This document shows, piece after piece, positions 36,110-46,070 of a DNA stretch of 64,000 bases. The DNA comes from Clostridiales bacterium Firm_16 (lineage in GTDB: Bacteria > Bacillota > Clostridia > Saccharofermentanales > Saccharofermentanaceae), in NCBI GenBank assembly GCA_001604185.1, contig LVAV01000111.1:1-64000 (forward strand). Reading direction: 5' to 3'. Position 1 is the stretch's first letter, and every line of letters begins with the position of its first letter. A model generated the notes under the pieces. The model saw only the letters and a program-made list of their open reading frames with translations, did not search any database and had not been told where the DNA came from. A program made the translations under genes and the position numbers.

Positions 36110-36826
36110 TTATTTCTCGTGCTTTCGAATGATGGAACAAACTTCAACCGCATCTGCAAAATCCGAATCGGTGATTCCGAGTTCCTTCATATCCGATGCC
36201 ACGGCATCCTGAAAGAGAGACAACGCTTCTTTGGCAAATTCATCGAAGATCACATAAGTCCTGGCGTAGTCGAAAATCGCAGGAGCGATGCGTGCGTTCA
36301 TCCAGTCGATGATCGTATACGTATCTATTTCATTCGCACATGGCCGGTCATCTTTCTTTGGAAGCATAATGTTCAGAAAGTGCAGATCCAGGTGGCAAAT
36401 ACACGACGGATATACATCGAATAGATGTTCAATCAACGGTACCATCTTATTTTTCTCTTCATCCGTGACGCCCATATAGGCGGTATCGGTCAGGCGCGGC
36501 ATCCGGATACCGGCTGCTTTCGCAGCGTGAACTTTTCGGTGTGCCGAAGCAAGAATATTGAATCCTTCTAAGTAACCCGTACGTACTCTTTTTTCCAGTT
36601 CTTCGCCATCGATCAGATCCATCTTAATGATGTGCGGATCATCTGTGTCATAGTAACGAACCGGACAGAGTCCCACCTGGTTCACCGTCTTCTGCTGCTG
36701 TTTCTCAAAGCTGATCCATTCTTCCGGATAGGTCGGTTTATACACCTTATATGCGAAGCCCTGATATCGGAAAACCTCTGCCTGTGCACCTCGGCCGATC
36801 AGGATCTGTGTACCATCAAAATCCAT
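36110..36826 (-). CDS. Aminoglycoside phosphotransferase-like kinase
   Basis: This protein of about 238 residues has a protein-kinase-like fold of the APH/choline kinase type: the nucleotide loop IGRGAQAEVF, the ATP-anchoring Lys of AYKVYKP, the catalytic HLDLHFLNIM segment and the metal-binding IIDW. The start is uncertain. ATG 36826 has AGGTGA 5 nt upstream; ATG 36841 and a longer reading to 36922 are open. If 36826 is right, the gene starts 22 bp after the stop of the HExxH protein gene. The acceptor is unknown; resistance cannot be inferred. Confidence 0.8.
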   Translation of the reverse strand: MDFDGTQILIGRGAQAEVFRYQGFAYKVYKPTYPEEWISFEKQQQKTVNQVGLCPVRYYDTDDPHIIKMDLIDGEELEKRVRTGYLEGFNILASAHRKVHAAKAAGIRMPRLTDTAYMGVTDEEKNKMVPLIEHLFDVYPSCICHLDLHFLNIMLPKKDDRPCANEIDTYTIIDWMNARIAPAIFDYARTYVIFDEFAKEALSLFQDAVASDMKELGITDSDFADAVEVCSIIRKHEK

Positions 36827-36848
36827 ACTCTTCACCTGCATTTTCTGC

Positions 36849-37487
36849 TCATTCGAATCTCGCACACTGTACCTCAGGATTGTCCTGAAGTTCAAGTCGG
36901 ATCTGCGGTACATCCACACCAAGTTTCATCAGATTCTCCCGTGCAGATAGCAGGAAGTTCTCTGCGTTCTCAGATGCAATTTCCAGATCGCACTTAGCCA
37001 GTTCTTTTCCCGTATCAATAGAGATACCGATTTCATTCAGGACTGCTTCGAGAGACTTATTATTCTTCAGCGCAAGAAGCACGCTGTTCAGCTGCAGGTA
37101 ACCATATACCATAACATTCATGAGTTGATCTGTGCCCCAGATTCTTTCGTAGAAGCCTGCAAAATCTTCTCCTTCCGGCACCGGAGACGGCATGTTGTTT
37201 ACTGCGTTCTGGATCATGTTCTGCAGTTCCGAAAGACGCTCGTCCTCACCGATCTGTCGATAGTATGCAACGGCCAGTTCGTTGACGTACATTTCTTCCT
37301 TCACATTGGACATCTCCACATCGCATCCGCTCTTGATACAATGTCCCATCTCGTGCACCAGATTATACCAGTGGAAATAAAGATCGAATTTGTATTGGAT
37401 GTTGTCCGCGCCAAGAAGCATGGCAAATCCCATCTGCTGCTCTTCGGTTCCGGTCTCATACTTACCGGACATGATCACATAGCTCAT
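36849..37487 (-). CDS. HExxH putative metalloprotein, unknown family
   Basis: This 212-residue cytosolic protein has a zinc-type motif LVHEMGHCIKSG (about residues 44-55) and a NELAVAYYR helix about 25 residues later that could give a third ligand. No signal peptide or membrane segment is present. I recognise no family; the motif would fit a peptidase or a protease-like regulator. The gene has GAGGTAA before the ATG and is followed closely by the kinase gene, which suggests a shared task. Confidence 0.7.
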   Translation of the reverse strand: MSYVIMSGKYETGTEEQQMGFAMLLGADNIQYKFDLYFHWYNLVHEMGHCIKSGCDVEMSNVKEEMYVNELAVAYYRQIGEDERLSELQNMIQNAVNNMPSPVPEGEDFAGFYERIWGTDQLMNVMVYGYLQLNSVLLALKNNKSLEAVLNEIGISIDTGKELAKCDLEIASENAENFLLSARENLMKLGVDVPQIRLELQDNPEVQCARFE

Positions 37488-37657
37488 CTATTGTTACCTC
37501 GTTTTCCTGTGTTTGTGTTTCTTACAGGTACTCTTCCTGATTCACGATACCATTATACTCTTATGGTCCTTTCTCGGTAAGAGATTGCTAGGCTACATAT
37601 TTGGTGTTTGATTTTCTTCATACAGTCGTTTCTGACGAATACTATTCTTTACTCACA

Positions 37658-40600
37658 CTACTCCAGAATACACTTCAATACTTCGCATAAATGATTGGTG
37701 CTGGTATTCATTGGTATAATGATCTGATCACCTTCCCTCAACTTGATTTCTATACTAATATTGGATTTACCTATCTGCGCAATACTTGCATAGTAGATTT
37801 TTCTGCAGTTCTCCGGGAAAAAACTGCTGCACACGAACACGTTGCCAAAGATATGTCCCTGTATCGTTTTTTTGAACAGTCCCTTCTTTCCGCTGCTCTC
37901 CACTGCCAGCACTTGTTCTTTTTTCACACCTTTAGCATAGGAGTCAATCGCTTCCTGGGCCGAAACAGAGTCATCTTTAGCAAGCTTCAATGCTTCATAT
38001 TGCAACTTCGTTCTAATCTCTTCGACCTTTTTCTCGTCTAACTCAACAGGTTTGGGATCAACAGTTGCATTGATTTCTGCTTTAAGACTTTTAAGGTTAA
38101 TTATACCTGCACATACATCCAACTTATCTATAGGCAGTAATATATTATCAGTCGACAAATTTACAACAAGACCGGAAAACTTGCGAGAAGATTTCACATA
38201 TTCATAGCACTCTATGAAAGGACAGTATCCTCCATCTATTTTACCTTGAAACTTCATCTCAACAAGAAAACGTTGTACAGATAATCTGTCTGTAAAAACT
38301 GGATAATACCGTTCACCTTCTTTAGTTGTAAGACACTTGCTCGCCTTTTCTCCGGTCGCAGGATCGATCAATAAAACCTCCCAGACTTTTGCCGCAAAGA
38401 AAGCAAGTATGTTTTCAGGTTTTAATGCCTTCGTTCCGTTCATTCTGTTCGTTTCAAATGCTTCAAGGATCTTAGAATTGTCAGGGGTATCCTTTGAATG
38501 ACCCAAATTGAGTAATTTTATAATCTGTCCTACAGTATCCTCATCTACTTTTGTCGGATCCGTCGCACGAAGCTTATCATATATACTCATACCCTGATTC
38601 GCGTATTTCTTCCAAAGTGGATTATTGGCATCGATGTCATTGACCACCAATCCGGCTACAGAATATGTATGCGCCAGCATCGAATAAATATCGACACTAT
38701 TGTATTTCTTTGCTGCATTTTCAAGCATCGAAATACATAATTCCAAATAGTCCAGACCCTTAGCATAGTTATAAGGTATGTTAGAGTTATCGAGGAAATA
38801 CTGTATAATCAGACCAAGGACTCTTTCGTATCGAGCAACATCCTTCTCATCTTCCACATCACTGTTCTCTTCTAGAATCTGTTTTACAATAATGCCATAT
38901 TCTTGAGCCACACTCTCGTCAACAGGTTCATTTTCCATTGTAAGCATTTTGTTAACCGGGATAGAGCATGTCTCAAACCATAGTTTCAAGGTCTTATCTT
39001 TGTTTCCATCTATGGCATTTTCCAAACTGACCTTTCGACAGTTATTCAGAATACTCCATGCAACAGTATAATGTTCAGGGAAAGTTGATCGTACAACTGC
39101 AAATGCTATTATGGATGCAATAGTCATGTAATCCTTGCATTTTCTCGAGGATGGTCCTTCTAAATATCGATTCTTCAAAATTTCCATCCACTTTTCATGA
39201 AAACTTTTGTATGAGTCATATTCGGTCCTATTGGAAAACCACACGTATTTCACTATATTCATACATGCATCTGAAAACAATTTATCTTCCTGAGGTAATT
39301 CGGTCGTTGTATATGTAAACAGGAATATATCGAAGGCCCGGTGTGCCCAATTCAACTGGTTCTTCCTCATTTCTTCAGACATCTTTCCATGCAACGCTAA
39401 TTCACCCACAGTAATTGCTCCTAAGTGATACGTTCTGCCGCAGAATGATACATTCTGAATATTATAATAATCAGTACCATGTCTTTTCTGTTCTTCTATA
39501 AGGTGGATTACATCACATGACTGCTCATCAATCTGTATTGCCTTTTGAACATGTTCGTACGCTTTAAGGCAATGCTCAATATCTCCAAATCGTAATTCCG
39601 TCATTGCTATATTATAGTATCCACCAGATGTCATGTGCAGGTTCTCTTTGCTTGGATGCTGTTTATAGAATTCTTCTCTCTTTTGAAGTCCTTCATCATA
39701 CATCTTTAGTGTCATATCCAAGTTTTCAAGGCGCTGATACATCTCACCAATACAATCTACATATGGCAGTGGTTCTGATCGGGAGTAGTATTCTTTCCAA
39801 GATGCCTCGTCCATCATATCAAGACCTTCTTGTCCAATCGAGATGGCTTCCTTTAACGCTTCAGGATCACTCGAACCTTTCATATAAACAAGTGCATTAT
39901 AATAGCATGTATACAATTGCAGTCGTTGCCAAGGATCATTTCCCCAGTCAAACGCTTTCTTGCTTTCTTCTATGTATTTCTTCGCATATTCGAATGCAAC
40001 TTCACGTTCATCTATCGCATCTAAATAAGAACCCAGTCGGTGGTAAAGCGAGATTTTCAATTGGCTCAGGCTTTCTATCTGGGTTTTTTCCTCGTATGCC
40101 TTGATTATTGAATCCCCTTTTTGCAAAACAGGAATCAAGATACTAAAATCCTTCATCGTGGAACTATATGCCTCCGGCAAAATGTCGATCGCGAACTGAA
40201 GAGTTTCCGAACACTTTCCCTTCTCGGCAGCATATTCCAAGGCACCAATCAACCATGTACCATTATCTTTTATGCTTGATTCACGACAGATCTTAGCCGC
40301 GTTCTCAGCATACGCCGAATCACTATTTTGCACGTATTTTCCAAGGAACTCTGTAAAAGTCTCTTTGTCATCGGATTCGATTATATGATGCATCCATTCT
40401 TTTCTACGAACAGGATCTGTTTCATCTAGACCTTTAAGATAGTCACTTATTCTTTTGTTTATTGTGATCCTCTCGTTGTTTTCATTAATCTCGGATAACA
40501 AACCTGCCCTGACACATTTGTGCAGATAATCATACCGGCCATCACTTCGTAACTGGAAGTGTTCTTCCAAGAAGTTTACAAATCTGCTGAAATCCAGCTG

Positions 40601-42211
40601 ACTCCATTCTTCTGCACATAGACTTGCCAAATCTTCAATTCTTAACCCAAATCGACTCGCAGCAATAAGATTGAAAACAGATTCCGCAAGTTTAGGATTG
40701 ATTCGATTTCCCACTTCACGGAAAACATCAACACATAGTTTCTCTACATTTGAAGAACATGTGGAAAGAATATCAATCTGTCGCTGTGCAATAGCTATAT
40801 TAGCATCCACGTTTAAACGATTGATCTCATCGAAATCCTCAGCGCTCATCATCAACAGTCTTGTAACAACAAGGCTTATGTATAACGGATTATCCGCTTC
40901 CTGGGACAGCAGAATGTTCGATACTACCTCCTGAGATAATTCTTTTCCGATATGAGAGCATATTCCATCTATGACCCTGCGCTTGTCGTCATCTTTCAAG
41001 GGCATGAGCACATGAGATGTCCTATAAGGTATCTCGAAATCGTTCGTACATGTCACAAAGAATTTGGAACCTTTTGGTACAACAGCCGGGATAAAGATCA
41101 GATTATCTCTATTATCGTCTGGATATAACTGATCAAGGGCATCTACAAGGAACAGCACATTTCTATTGCCTTGTTCAACTCCTCGCAACAAGTCACTCAA
41201 CCGGGTCTGCAACTCATTGATTTGTTCCTTCGCATTCTTTTTCAAATCGATGGATATATCCGTATTAGGAAGCTTCAGGTAGGTCTCAACAAAATGTATT
41301 TCATTAGTTAACATATCCAGTGCATCATTGGAGTCATCCGAGAGTCCACTGATAAGCGGAAAAACTTCCATATCCATTTTGCGACATTCTTCAGCTACTT
41401 TACTCAGCAAGGTACTCTTACCACTTCCAACCTCACCTTTGCACACAATCACGGATTGATTCGGATCACGGATAAGATTGATACAGGCTTCCAGATCACT
41501 TTGTCTTGCGGCAAACATTCTGCTTTTATTCTCAACGAAATTCCATTGGTGACTTAATTCTCTTTCGACCGGAGACAGTTTATCAAACTGCTCCCACTCC
41601 GGAGCCAACGCTTCTTCCAGATCCTTGATCACCACCCTTGAAAAATCATTAATATCGGATTGTCGTACTTGTCCATCTTCTATGTGGATTTCATAATTCG
41701 TCACAGAACTATTCGTCAGTTTTTCAATCTTCGACTTTAGCTCTGCAAGTTTAACTCCGTACTCCTCATTCTCAGCAAGGTAAATATCTGGAATATTTTC
41801 CCCGACTATGTTCCGAAAGTAGACTAGGGTCTTCCTTTGCTTGAGTATGGCACCATACTCAACTTCAAGGGCTGTTACACTTTTTTCAAGATCATCTAAC
41901 TGTAATTGATGAATCGTATCCGTTTCCTTTATGATCTTCCTGTCTGGAATCCAGCCGTATCTGTTTCCCAGAATGATAATCATAGGTGGATTGCTTCGAT
42001 CAATTTCACGGAAGCAAACATCGAGAACTTTACGTGCTCCGTCATCACTATCCAAATCCTGTGTATTTACTCCCCAACGAAGATCACAGAAATCAATTCT
42101 ATCTCCGTGGCTATATGCTTTTTCATTTATTGTGGGAGCAACAACATCTCGAATGGCGTCTCTTTCCGCCTGCATATCTCTAAACGTACTTGAAACAAAT
42201 ACAGTTCTCAT
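37658..42211 (-). CDS. STAND-type NTPase: DUF4062, P-loop NTPase, TPR-like helices, SseB-like tail
   Basis: The 1517-residue protein starts with a DUF4062 domain (VFVSSTFRDMQAERDAI at 4-20; about 1-200). An NTPase of NACHT/AAA type follows, with Walker A GEVGSGKST (259-267) and Walker B LFLVDALDQL (353-362). After a winged-helix-like part (about 500-600) comes a long helical TPR-like region (about 600-1230). A C-terminal SseB-like domain (about 1290-1370, YYPVFTDRLSVQRFL) is followed by another domain of about 130 residues. There is no signal peptide or membrane helix. GGAGGT precedes the ATG. The DNA is more AT-rich than its neighbours, which suggests transfer. STAND proteins switch on by oligomerising when a repeat sensor binds its trigger. 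Confidence 0.88.
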   Translation of the reverse strand: MRTVFVSSTFRDMQAERDAIRDVVAPTINEKAYSHGDRIDFCDLRWGVNTQDLDSDDGARKVLDVCFREIDRSNPPMIIILGNRYGWIPDRKIIKETDTIHQLQLDDLEKSVTALEVEYGAILKQRKTLVYFRNIVGENIPDIYLAENEEYGVKLAELKSKIEKLTNSSVTNYEIHIEDGQVRQSDINDFSRVVIKDLEEALAPEWEQFDKLSPVERELSHQWNFVENKSRMFAARQSDLEACINLIRDPNQSVIVCKGEVGSGKSTLLSKVAEECRKMDMEVFPLISGLSDDSNDALDMLTNEIHFVETYLKLPNTDISIDLKKNAKEQINELQTRLSDLLRGVEQGNRNVLFLVDALDQLYPDDNRDNLIFIPAVVPKGSKFFVTCTNDFEIPYRTSHVLMPLKDDDKRRVIDGICSHIGKELSQEVVSNILLSQEADNPLYISLVVTRLLMMSAEDFDEINRLNVDANIAIAQRQIDILSTCSSNVEKLCVDVFREVGNRINPKLAESVFNLIAASRFGLRIEDLASLCAEEWSQLDFSRFVNFLEEHFQLRSDGRYDYLHKCVRAGLLSEINENNERITINKRISDYLKGLDETDPVRRKEWMHHIIESDDKETFTEFLGKYVQNSDSAYAENAAKICRESSIKDNGTWLIGALEYAAEKGKCSETLQFAIDILPEAYSSTMKDFSILIPVLQKGDSIIKAYEEKTQIESLSQLKISLYHRLGSYLDAIDEREVAFEYAKKYIEESKKAFDWGNDPWQRLQLYTCYYNALVYMKGSSDPEALKEAISIGQEGLDMMDEASWKEYYSRSEPLPYVDCIGEMYQRLENLDMTLKMYDEGLQKREEFYKQHPSKENLHMTSGGYYNIAMTELRFGDIEHCLKAYEHVQKAIQIDEQSCDVIHLIEEQKRHGTDYYNIQNVSFCGRTYHLGAITVGELALHGKMSEEMRKNQLNWAHRAFDIFLFTYTTTELPQEDKLFSDACMNIVKYVWFSNRTEYDSYKSFHEKWMEILKNRYLEGPSSRKCKDYMTIASIIAFAVVRSTFPEHYTVAWSILNNCRKVSLENAIDGNKDKTLKLWFETCSIPVNKMLTMENEPVDESVAQEYGIIVKQILEENSDVEDEKDVARYERVLGLIIQYFLDNSNIPYNYAKGLDYLELCISMLENAAKKYNSVDIYSMLAHTYSVAGLVVNDIDANNPLWKKYANQGMSIYDKLRATDPTKVDEDTVGQIIKLLNLGHSKDTPDNSKILEAFETNRMNGTKALKPENILAFFAAKVWEVLLIDPATGEKASKCLTTKEGERYYPVFTDRLSVQRFLVEMKFQGKIDGGYCPFIECYEYVKSSRKFSGLVVNLSTDNILLPIDKLDVCAGIINLKSLKAEINATVDPKPVELDEKKVEEIRTKLQYEALKLAKDDSVSAQEAIDSYAKGVKKEQVLAVESSGKKGLFKKTIQGHIFGNVFVCSSFFPENCRKIYYASIAQIGKSNISIEIKLREGDQIIIPMNTSTNHLCEVLKCILE

Positions 42212-42432
42212 AAAGCCACCTCCAAAAGCCAGATATAATATAAACTTATCACAAAGAGTTTGCCATTTTATGACTTTCTTCGCGTTTTTCTCAGATTTTG
42301 GAAATACAAAGTGGGTGCCCGCATTCTTGAATGTATTTCTCTTACATGAGCCCTTAGCACGGCCCTATGCATGAGTATTGGCCAGCTTCTTCCCGTCCGG
42401 AAAAAGGCAACTTAATCCGGGACAGTTCCATT

Positions 42433-43386
42433 TCACCCGTCCTGCAGCACTTTCCGTACATCCGCTTCCAGATAGGGATTCATATGCGAGATAAGACCGG
42501 CGAGTTTCAGCATTTCCGAAAGATCATATCCGATATCTTCCGCCAGCGAGATCACGCGGTCCTTGAAGTTCGGCCGGTTCGGGTGATAGTGCGTGTCCTC
42601 CCAGGCCTCTTTACTGCACGGCAATTCAGCCAGTTCCTGAAGACGTGCACTCAGCTCCCCCACTTCATCCAGATTCTTCAATGCCCGGAATGTCCACTTA
42701 TAGTACGGAGGATAAACGCGTTTCAGAAGGAAAAACAACTCCATCGCCGCTTCCATGCCCTTGGCTTTGCAAAGCGCCGCGGCAACCGTATCGTCACGGG
42801 ACATACAGCGTGCATAGTTCACCTGAAGAGAGGCAGAATAATCGTGCATCTTCTCAGCCAGACGGATGCGCCAGATCCGGTCCGGATAATATCCGAGAAG
42901 GAGATTTCTGAACCTGGTAAAAACTCCCGCGTCGTCTCTGAAAACCTCTCCATTCACTGCGGTCGCCAGACATGCGTGATCCAGCGCCATCCACTGTTGG
43001 TTCGTCATGGTACATCCGCTCGTATCGCAGTCGATACGAAGAATATTGGAATAGAAATCATGGATGCTCATGACACCACGCCGCTCACGAAGTCTGACCG
43101 TATAGAAAGACCTGTCCTTCTCCTCGACCAGCGCACAATAAGCCTGATCCAGTTCTCGTCCGAATCTTGCCATATCTTCATCGGTAAGCCACAGGCAGAC
43201 TCCCGTGCCGAAGTCGTGATCCCGTGAGATGGCATCATCGAAGCCGAAACAGTCCGAGCCTTCGCCCGCCAGTCCGACTGCAATACGAGATTCATATTCT
43301 CCAAATTTCTCACGGATCATCGGCGCCACATGTTCATCGTAGAAACGCCGGTTTTTCTTTATCACATTCGAACCCTGGTCTGCCAT
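42433..43386 (-). CDS. DUF4037 nucleotidyltransferase-like protein
   Basis: The 317-residue protein matches DUF4037. Near residue 42 it has GEGSDCFGFDDAISRDHDF, which combines a GS-type nucleotidyltransferase loop with an acidic DxD-like stretch, followed by a helical domain. The reaction is unknown; relatives resemble kanamycin nucleotidyltransferases. The ATG at 43386 has GGAGG 5 nt upstream; the longer reading from 43419 has none. Confidence 0.85.
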   Translation of the reverse strand: MADQGSNVIKKNRRFYDEHVAPMIREKFGEYESRIAVGLAGEGSDCFGFDDAISRDHDFGTGVCLWLTDEDMARFGRELDQAYCALVEEKDRSFYTVRLRERRGVMSIHDFYSNILRIDCDTSGCTMTNQQWMALDHACLATAVNGEVFRDDAGVFTRFRNLLLGYYPDRIWRIRLAEKMHDYSASLQVNYARCMSRDDTVAAALCKAKGMEAAMELFFLLKRVYPPYYKWTFRALKNLDEVGELSARLQELAELPCSKEAWEDTHYHPNRPNFKDRVISLAEDIGYDLSEMLKLAGLISHMNPYLEADVRKVLQDG

Positions 43387-43477
43387 ATACTCCTCCGTCT
43401 TCCGACTCGTCACACTCATGCTGTATCCGACTTGTCACCCTTGCTTAATCGCTGTATCTACGCCGATCCCCGCGAAC

Positions 43478-43948
43478 TTACAGCGGACACTCGATGGTCT
43501 TCATGGTCTCCGAAAAACCATTACGGTTATAGTACCGCATTCCGTCCGTATTGCCCGGGAATACCTGGGTCCTCAGGAAATCGGCCCCGGTTTCTTTGGC
43601 AAATTCTTTCACCGCGTCCATGATGACGGAACCGATTCCACGGCTTCTGTATTCCGCTGTCACGATCAGATCCTGAAGGTACACGACCTTCTCCGGTTTC
43701 AGGCAAGAGATGGCCTTCGTCTGCAGGATCAGAAGATGTACAAATCCGATGACCTTTCCGTCATCCTCCGCCACCAGCATGGCCTGATTCTCATTATTCA
43801 GGATCTCTTCCACCTGACGGCTTCTGGCCCCTTTCGGGCTCATAAGAAAGTGCTGTGGCTGATAGAAGACCGCATCCTCTTCCAGCTCCGCATACAGTTC
43901 CTCCAGATGTGCTGCATCCTCGATCCTGGCTTTTCGAATATTGATCAT
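43478..43948 (-). CDS. GNAT-family N-acetyltransferase
   Basis: This 156-residue acetyltransferase has the motif A segment VYLQDLIVTAEYRSRGIGSVIMD, in which RSRGIGS binds acetyl-CoA, and a C-terminal YYNRNGF. The start at 43948 has GGGGGT 5 nt upstream; a longer reading to 44152 has no ribosome site and runs through the upstream non-coding DNA. The substrate is unknown. Confidence 0.9.
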   Translation of the reverse strand: MINIRKARIEDAAHLEELYAELEEDAVFYQPQHFLMSPKGARSRQVEEILNNENQAMLVAEDDGKVIGFVHLLILQTKAISCLKPEKVVYLQDLIVTAEYRSRGIGSVIMDAVKEFAKETGADFLRTQVFPGNTDGMRYYNRNGFSETMKTIECPL

Positions 43949-44095
43949 AATTGACCCCCGGAATGGTTTTCTTTCTATTATACCAATCTTCACCCGGGCC
44001 GGCCCGTTCTTATACCAGCGGGACAAAAAGAAGCGTTCGATCCCCGACAGGGTTGTCCGAACTTTATCCCTGTCGCACCTGCCACCTCTACCAGA

Positions 44096-44132
44096 CACAA
44101 CAAAGCCGGCGCGAGCATCGCCCGCACCGGCC
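44096..44132 (-). terminator. Terminator of the M1 peptidase gene
   Basis: On the minus strand GCCGGTGCG pairs with CGCGCCGGC (one mismatch), followed by TTTGTTGTG. It lies 25 bp past the stop at 44157. Confidence 0.7.
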
Positions 44133-44156
44133 CATACATTTATTCGTGGCATCTTG

Positions 44157-45860
44157 TTATGCGAAATTCTTTGCCTGTACGCTCTCGTTGAAATAGGTCT
44201 CGATCACTTCGTTCAGCTTCGCATTATCTGTTCCGGCCAGTTCATAGAGCACCTCGAAGAAGTCCATCTGATCAGCATTCGTAAATGCATTTCTCTGAAT
44301 GTACTCACGGATGATACCATTGACCTCATCGAATCCGAGGATCTTACTCATATCCATCAGGACGATTTTTCCGTTGTTGTATACAGCGGAAACAAAAGTC
44401 ATATCATCAGAAAACTCATAGAAAGAGCGGTTGATCGGAGTAACCCCGTTCTGCTTCAGCATATCTTTCCACTGTGAATCCGGCATGTCTATCGAATACG
44501 TGACAGGCATACGAATCTCCTTATCCGGGTACTTAGCCACATCATATACATACTCGGTATAAGAAGCGAAGGATTCATCAAGCCAAGGCTGCATGCCTGA
44601 ATTACTACCCACGATTCCCATGAACCACTGATGTCCTATTTCATGAGAAACGATCGTATCGCCTACGTGATTGATATAATCGTTCATGTATTCCGTATCA
44701 TTTCCAATACCTTCCGGCAACACCTTAGTAATGATGACCAGATTCGGGTATTCCATTCCGCCCGCATCGATCGGCGCCAGGATTACTTCAAGATCCTTGT
44801 ACGGATACTCACCGAAAGCTTCACCGAAGATTTTAAGAGAATCGATGGCTGCCTCAAGAGACTTGTCCGCCATCTTCTTATCGAAATCCGGGGTCTCTTC
44901 TACGTATGCAACACGGATATGTACATCCTTATAGTCGCCTTCCAGCACGGTAAATTTCTCACTTGCACAGAAGACAAAATCGCGCACGCATTCCGCGTGA
45001 TAGGAGACAGTCTTCTTACCGTCCTTAGTCTCTTCGCCGGTCTCAAGGCCCGTTGTCAGAGGAAGCACTTTCTCCGATACAGTCAACTTCACATCGTAAT
45101 CCGAGATCTCGGAGAAGAAGCATTCACCACAGTTATAGAACTTCTCATGAGACCAGCCGTCTTTCGTATACTCCGCCAGGATCGGATAGAAATTCGTCAC
45201 ACAGAATACACCGTCCTGATAACCGTAACGGTCAGCAACCGTAGGGATCGTCGCGACGAAATCATAAGACAAAGTCATTTTCTCACCCGGTGCCAGTTTC
45301 TGAGAAAGCGGAAGCCATACCACCGAGACATCGTCATCGCGAGTCATCTCGATCTTTTCATTGCTTCTTCCGTCAGTGATATTCTCAATCTTAGTGGTCG
45401 CACCATGGGTCTCCACCGCACCGTCGTAGCCGGCTGTTTTTGCATCGATAAAAAGACTTGAATAATCGCGGAGGCAGAGCTTGTCCCAGTCCGCCTCGGA
45501 ATCGTTGAAGAAGGTCATATCTACATGGCCGCCGATGGTTCTGTTCTCCGAATCCAGCGTCAGATCCATGTCATAGTGATACCGGTCTTCCTGCTTCTTG
45601 AGTTCGATCTTGCAGCCTTTCGCCGCGACCGGAGCTTTAAGATTAAGAACCTCTGTTTCGATCGGCTCAGCTGTCGTCTCTGTTGTTTCTGAAGTTTCCG
45701 TTTCTGAAGCAGTCGCTTCCGTTGTCGTTTCTTGTTGGGTGATCTTTGTCGTTTCGCGGGTCGTAGTTGTCGTCGTTTCCGAAGTCTTCTTGCATGCCGT
45801 TGCAGGAAGCAGCATGGCCACAGTCAGGATCAAGCCTAAAATTCGAATTGGTTTTTTCAT
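44157..45860 (-). CDS. M1-family metallopeptidase lipoprotein
   Basis: The 567-residue protein has a lipobox (LPATAC, Cys 23), a Thr/Glu linker to about residue 68, a beta-rich N-terminal domain and the M1 gluzincin site. GGMEYPN (368-374) is the substrate-amino recognition loop, HEIGH (406-410) holds zinc, and the Glu of WLDES (429) is the third ligand. It should trim N-termini of peptides at the cell surface. AAGGAG lies 6 nt before the ATG. The C-terminal ERAP-like extension is absent, as in other short bacterial M1 enzymes. Confidence 0.92.
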   Translation of the reverse strand: MKKPIRILGLILTVAMLLPATACKKTSETTTTTTRETTKITQQETTTEATASETETSETTETTAEPIETEVLNLKAPVAAKGCKIELKKQEDRYHYDMDLTLDSENRTIGGHVDMTFFNDSEADWDKLCLRDYSSLFIDAKTAGYDGAVETHGATTKIENITDGRSNEKIEMTRDDDVSVVWLPLSQKLAPGEKMTLSYDFVATIPTVADRYGYQDGVFCVTNFYPILAEYTKDGWSHEKFYNCGECFFSEISDYDVKLTVSEKVLPLTTGLETGEETKDGKKTVSYHAECVRDFVFCASEKFTVLEGDYKDVHIRVAYVEETPDFDKKMADKSLEAAIDSLKIFGEAFGEYPYKDLEVILAPIDAGGMEYPNLVIITKVLPEGIGNDTEYMNDYINHVGDTIVSHEIGHQWFMGIVGSNSGMQPWLDESFASYTEYVYDVAKYPDKEIRMPVTYSIDMPDSQWKDMLKQNGVTPINRSFYEFSDDMTFVSAVYNNGKIVLMDMSKILGFDEVNGIIREYIQRNAFTNADQMDFFEVLYELAGTDNAKLNEVIETYFNESVQAKNFA

Positions 45861-45985
45861 GTGTTTCTCCTTAGCTCAACTTAGATGTCATTTTCTTATA
45901 TCGAGAGTATATCGCTATGGAGAATGAGATGCGTGAAAGATTTGTCATCTTTCTTTTATCTTGGCTATATGCTTTTCCCATAATG

Positions 45986-46026
45986 CAAAAAGACTGACGG
46001 AGGATCTTGCGATCGCTCCGTCAGTT
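45986..46026 (-). terminator. Terminator of the alcohol dehydrogenase gene
   Basis: On the minus strand ACTGACGGAG (46025-46016) pairs perfectly with CTCCGTCAGT (46002-45993), followed by CTTTTTG. It lies 45 bp past the stop at 46071. Confidence 0.88.
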
Positions 46027-46070
46027 CTCATCAAATACCAATTCCGCCTATACGGATATCCGGATGGCTG

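Noticed and set aside
36110-36826. Aminoglycoside resistance gene
   Set aside because: The kinase fold is clear, but no motif ties it to known APH resistance enzymes, and such folds have many substrates.
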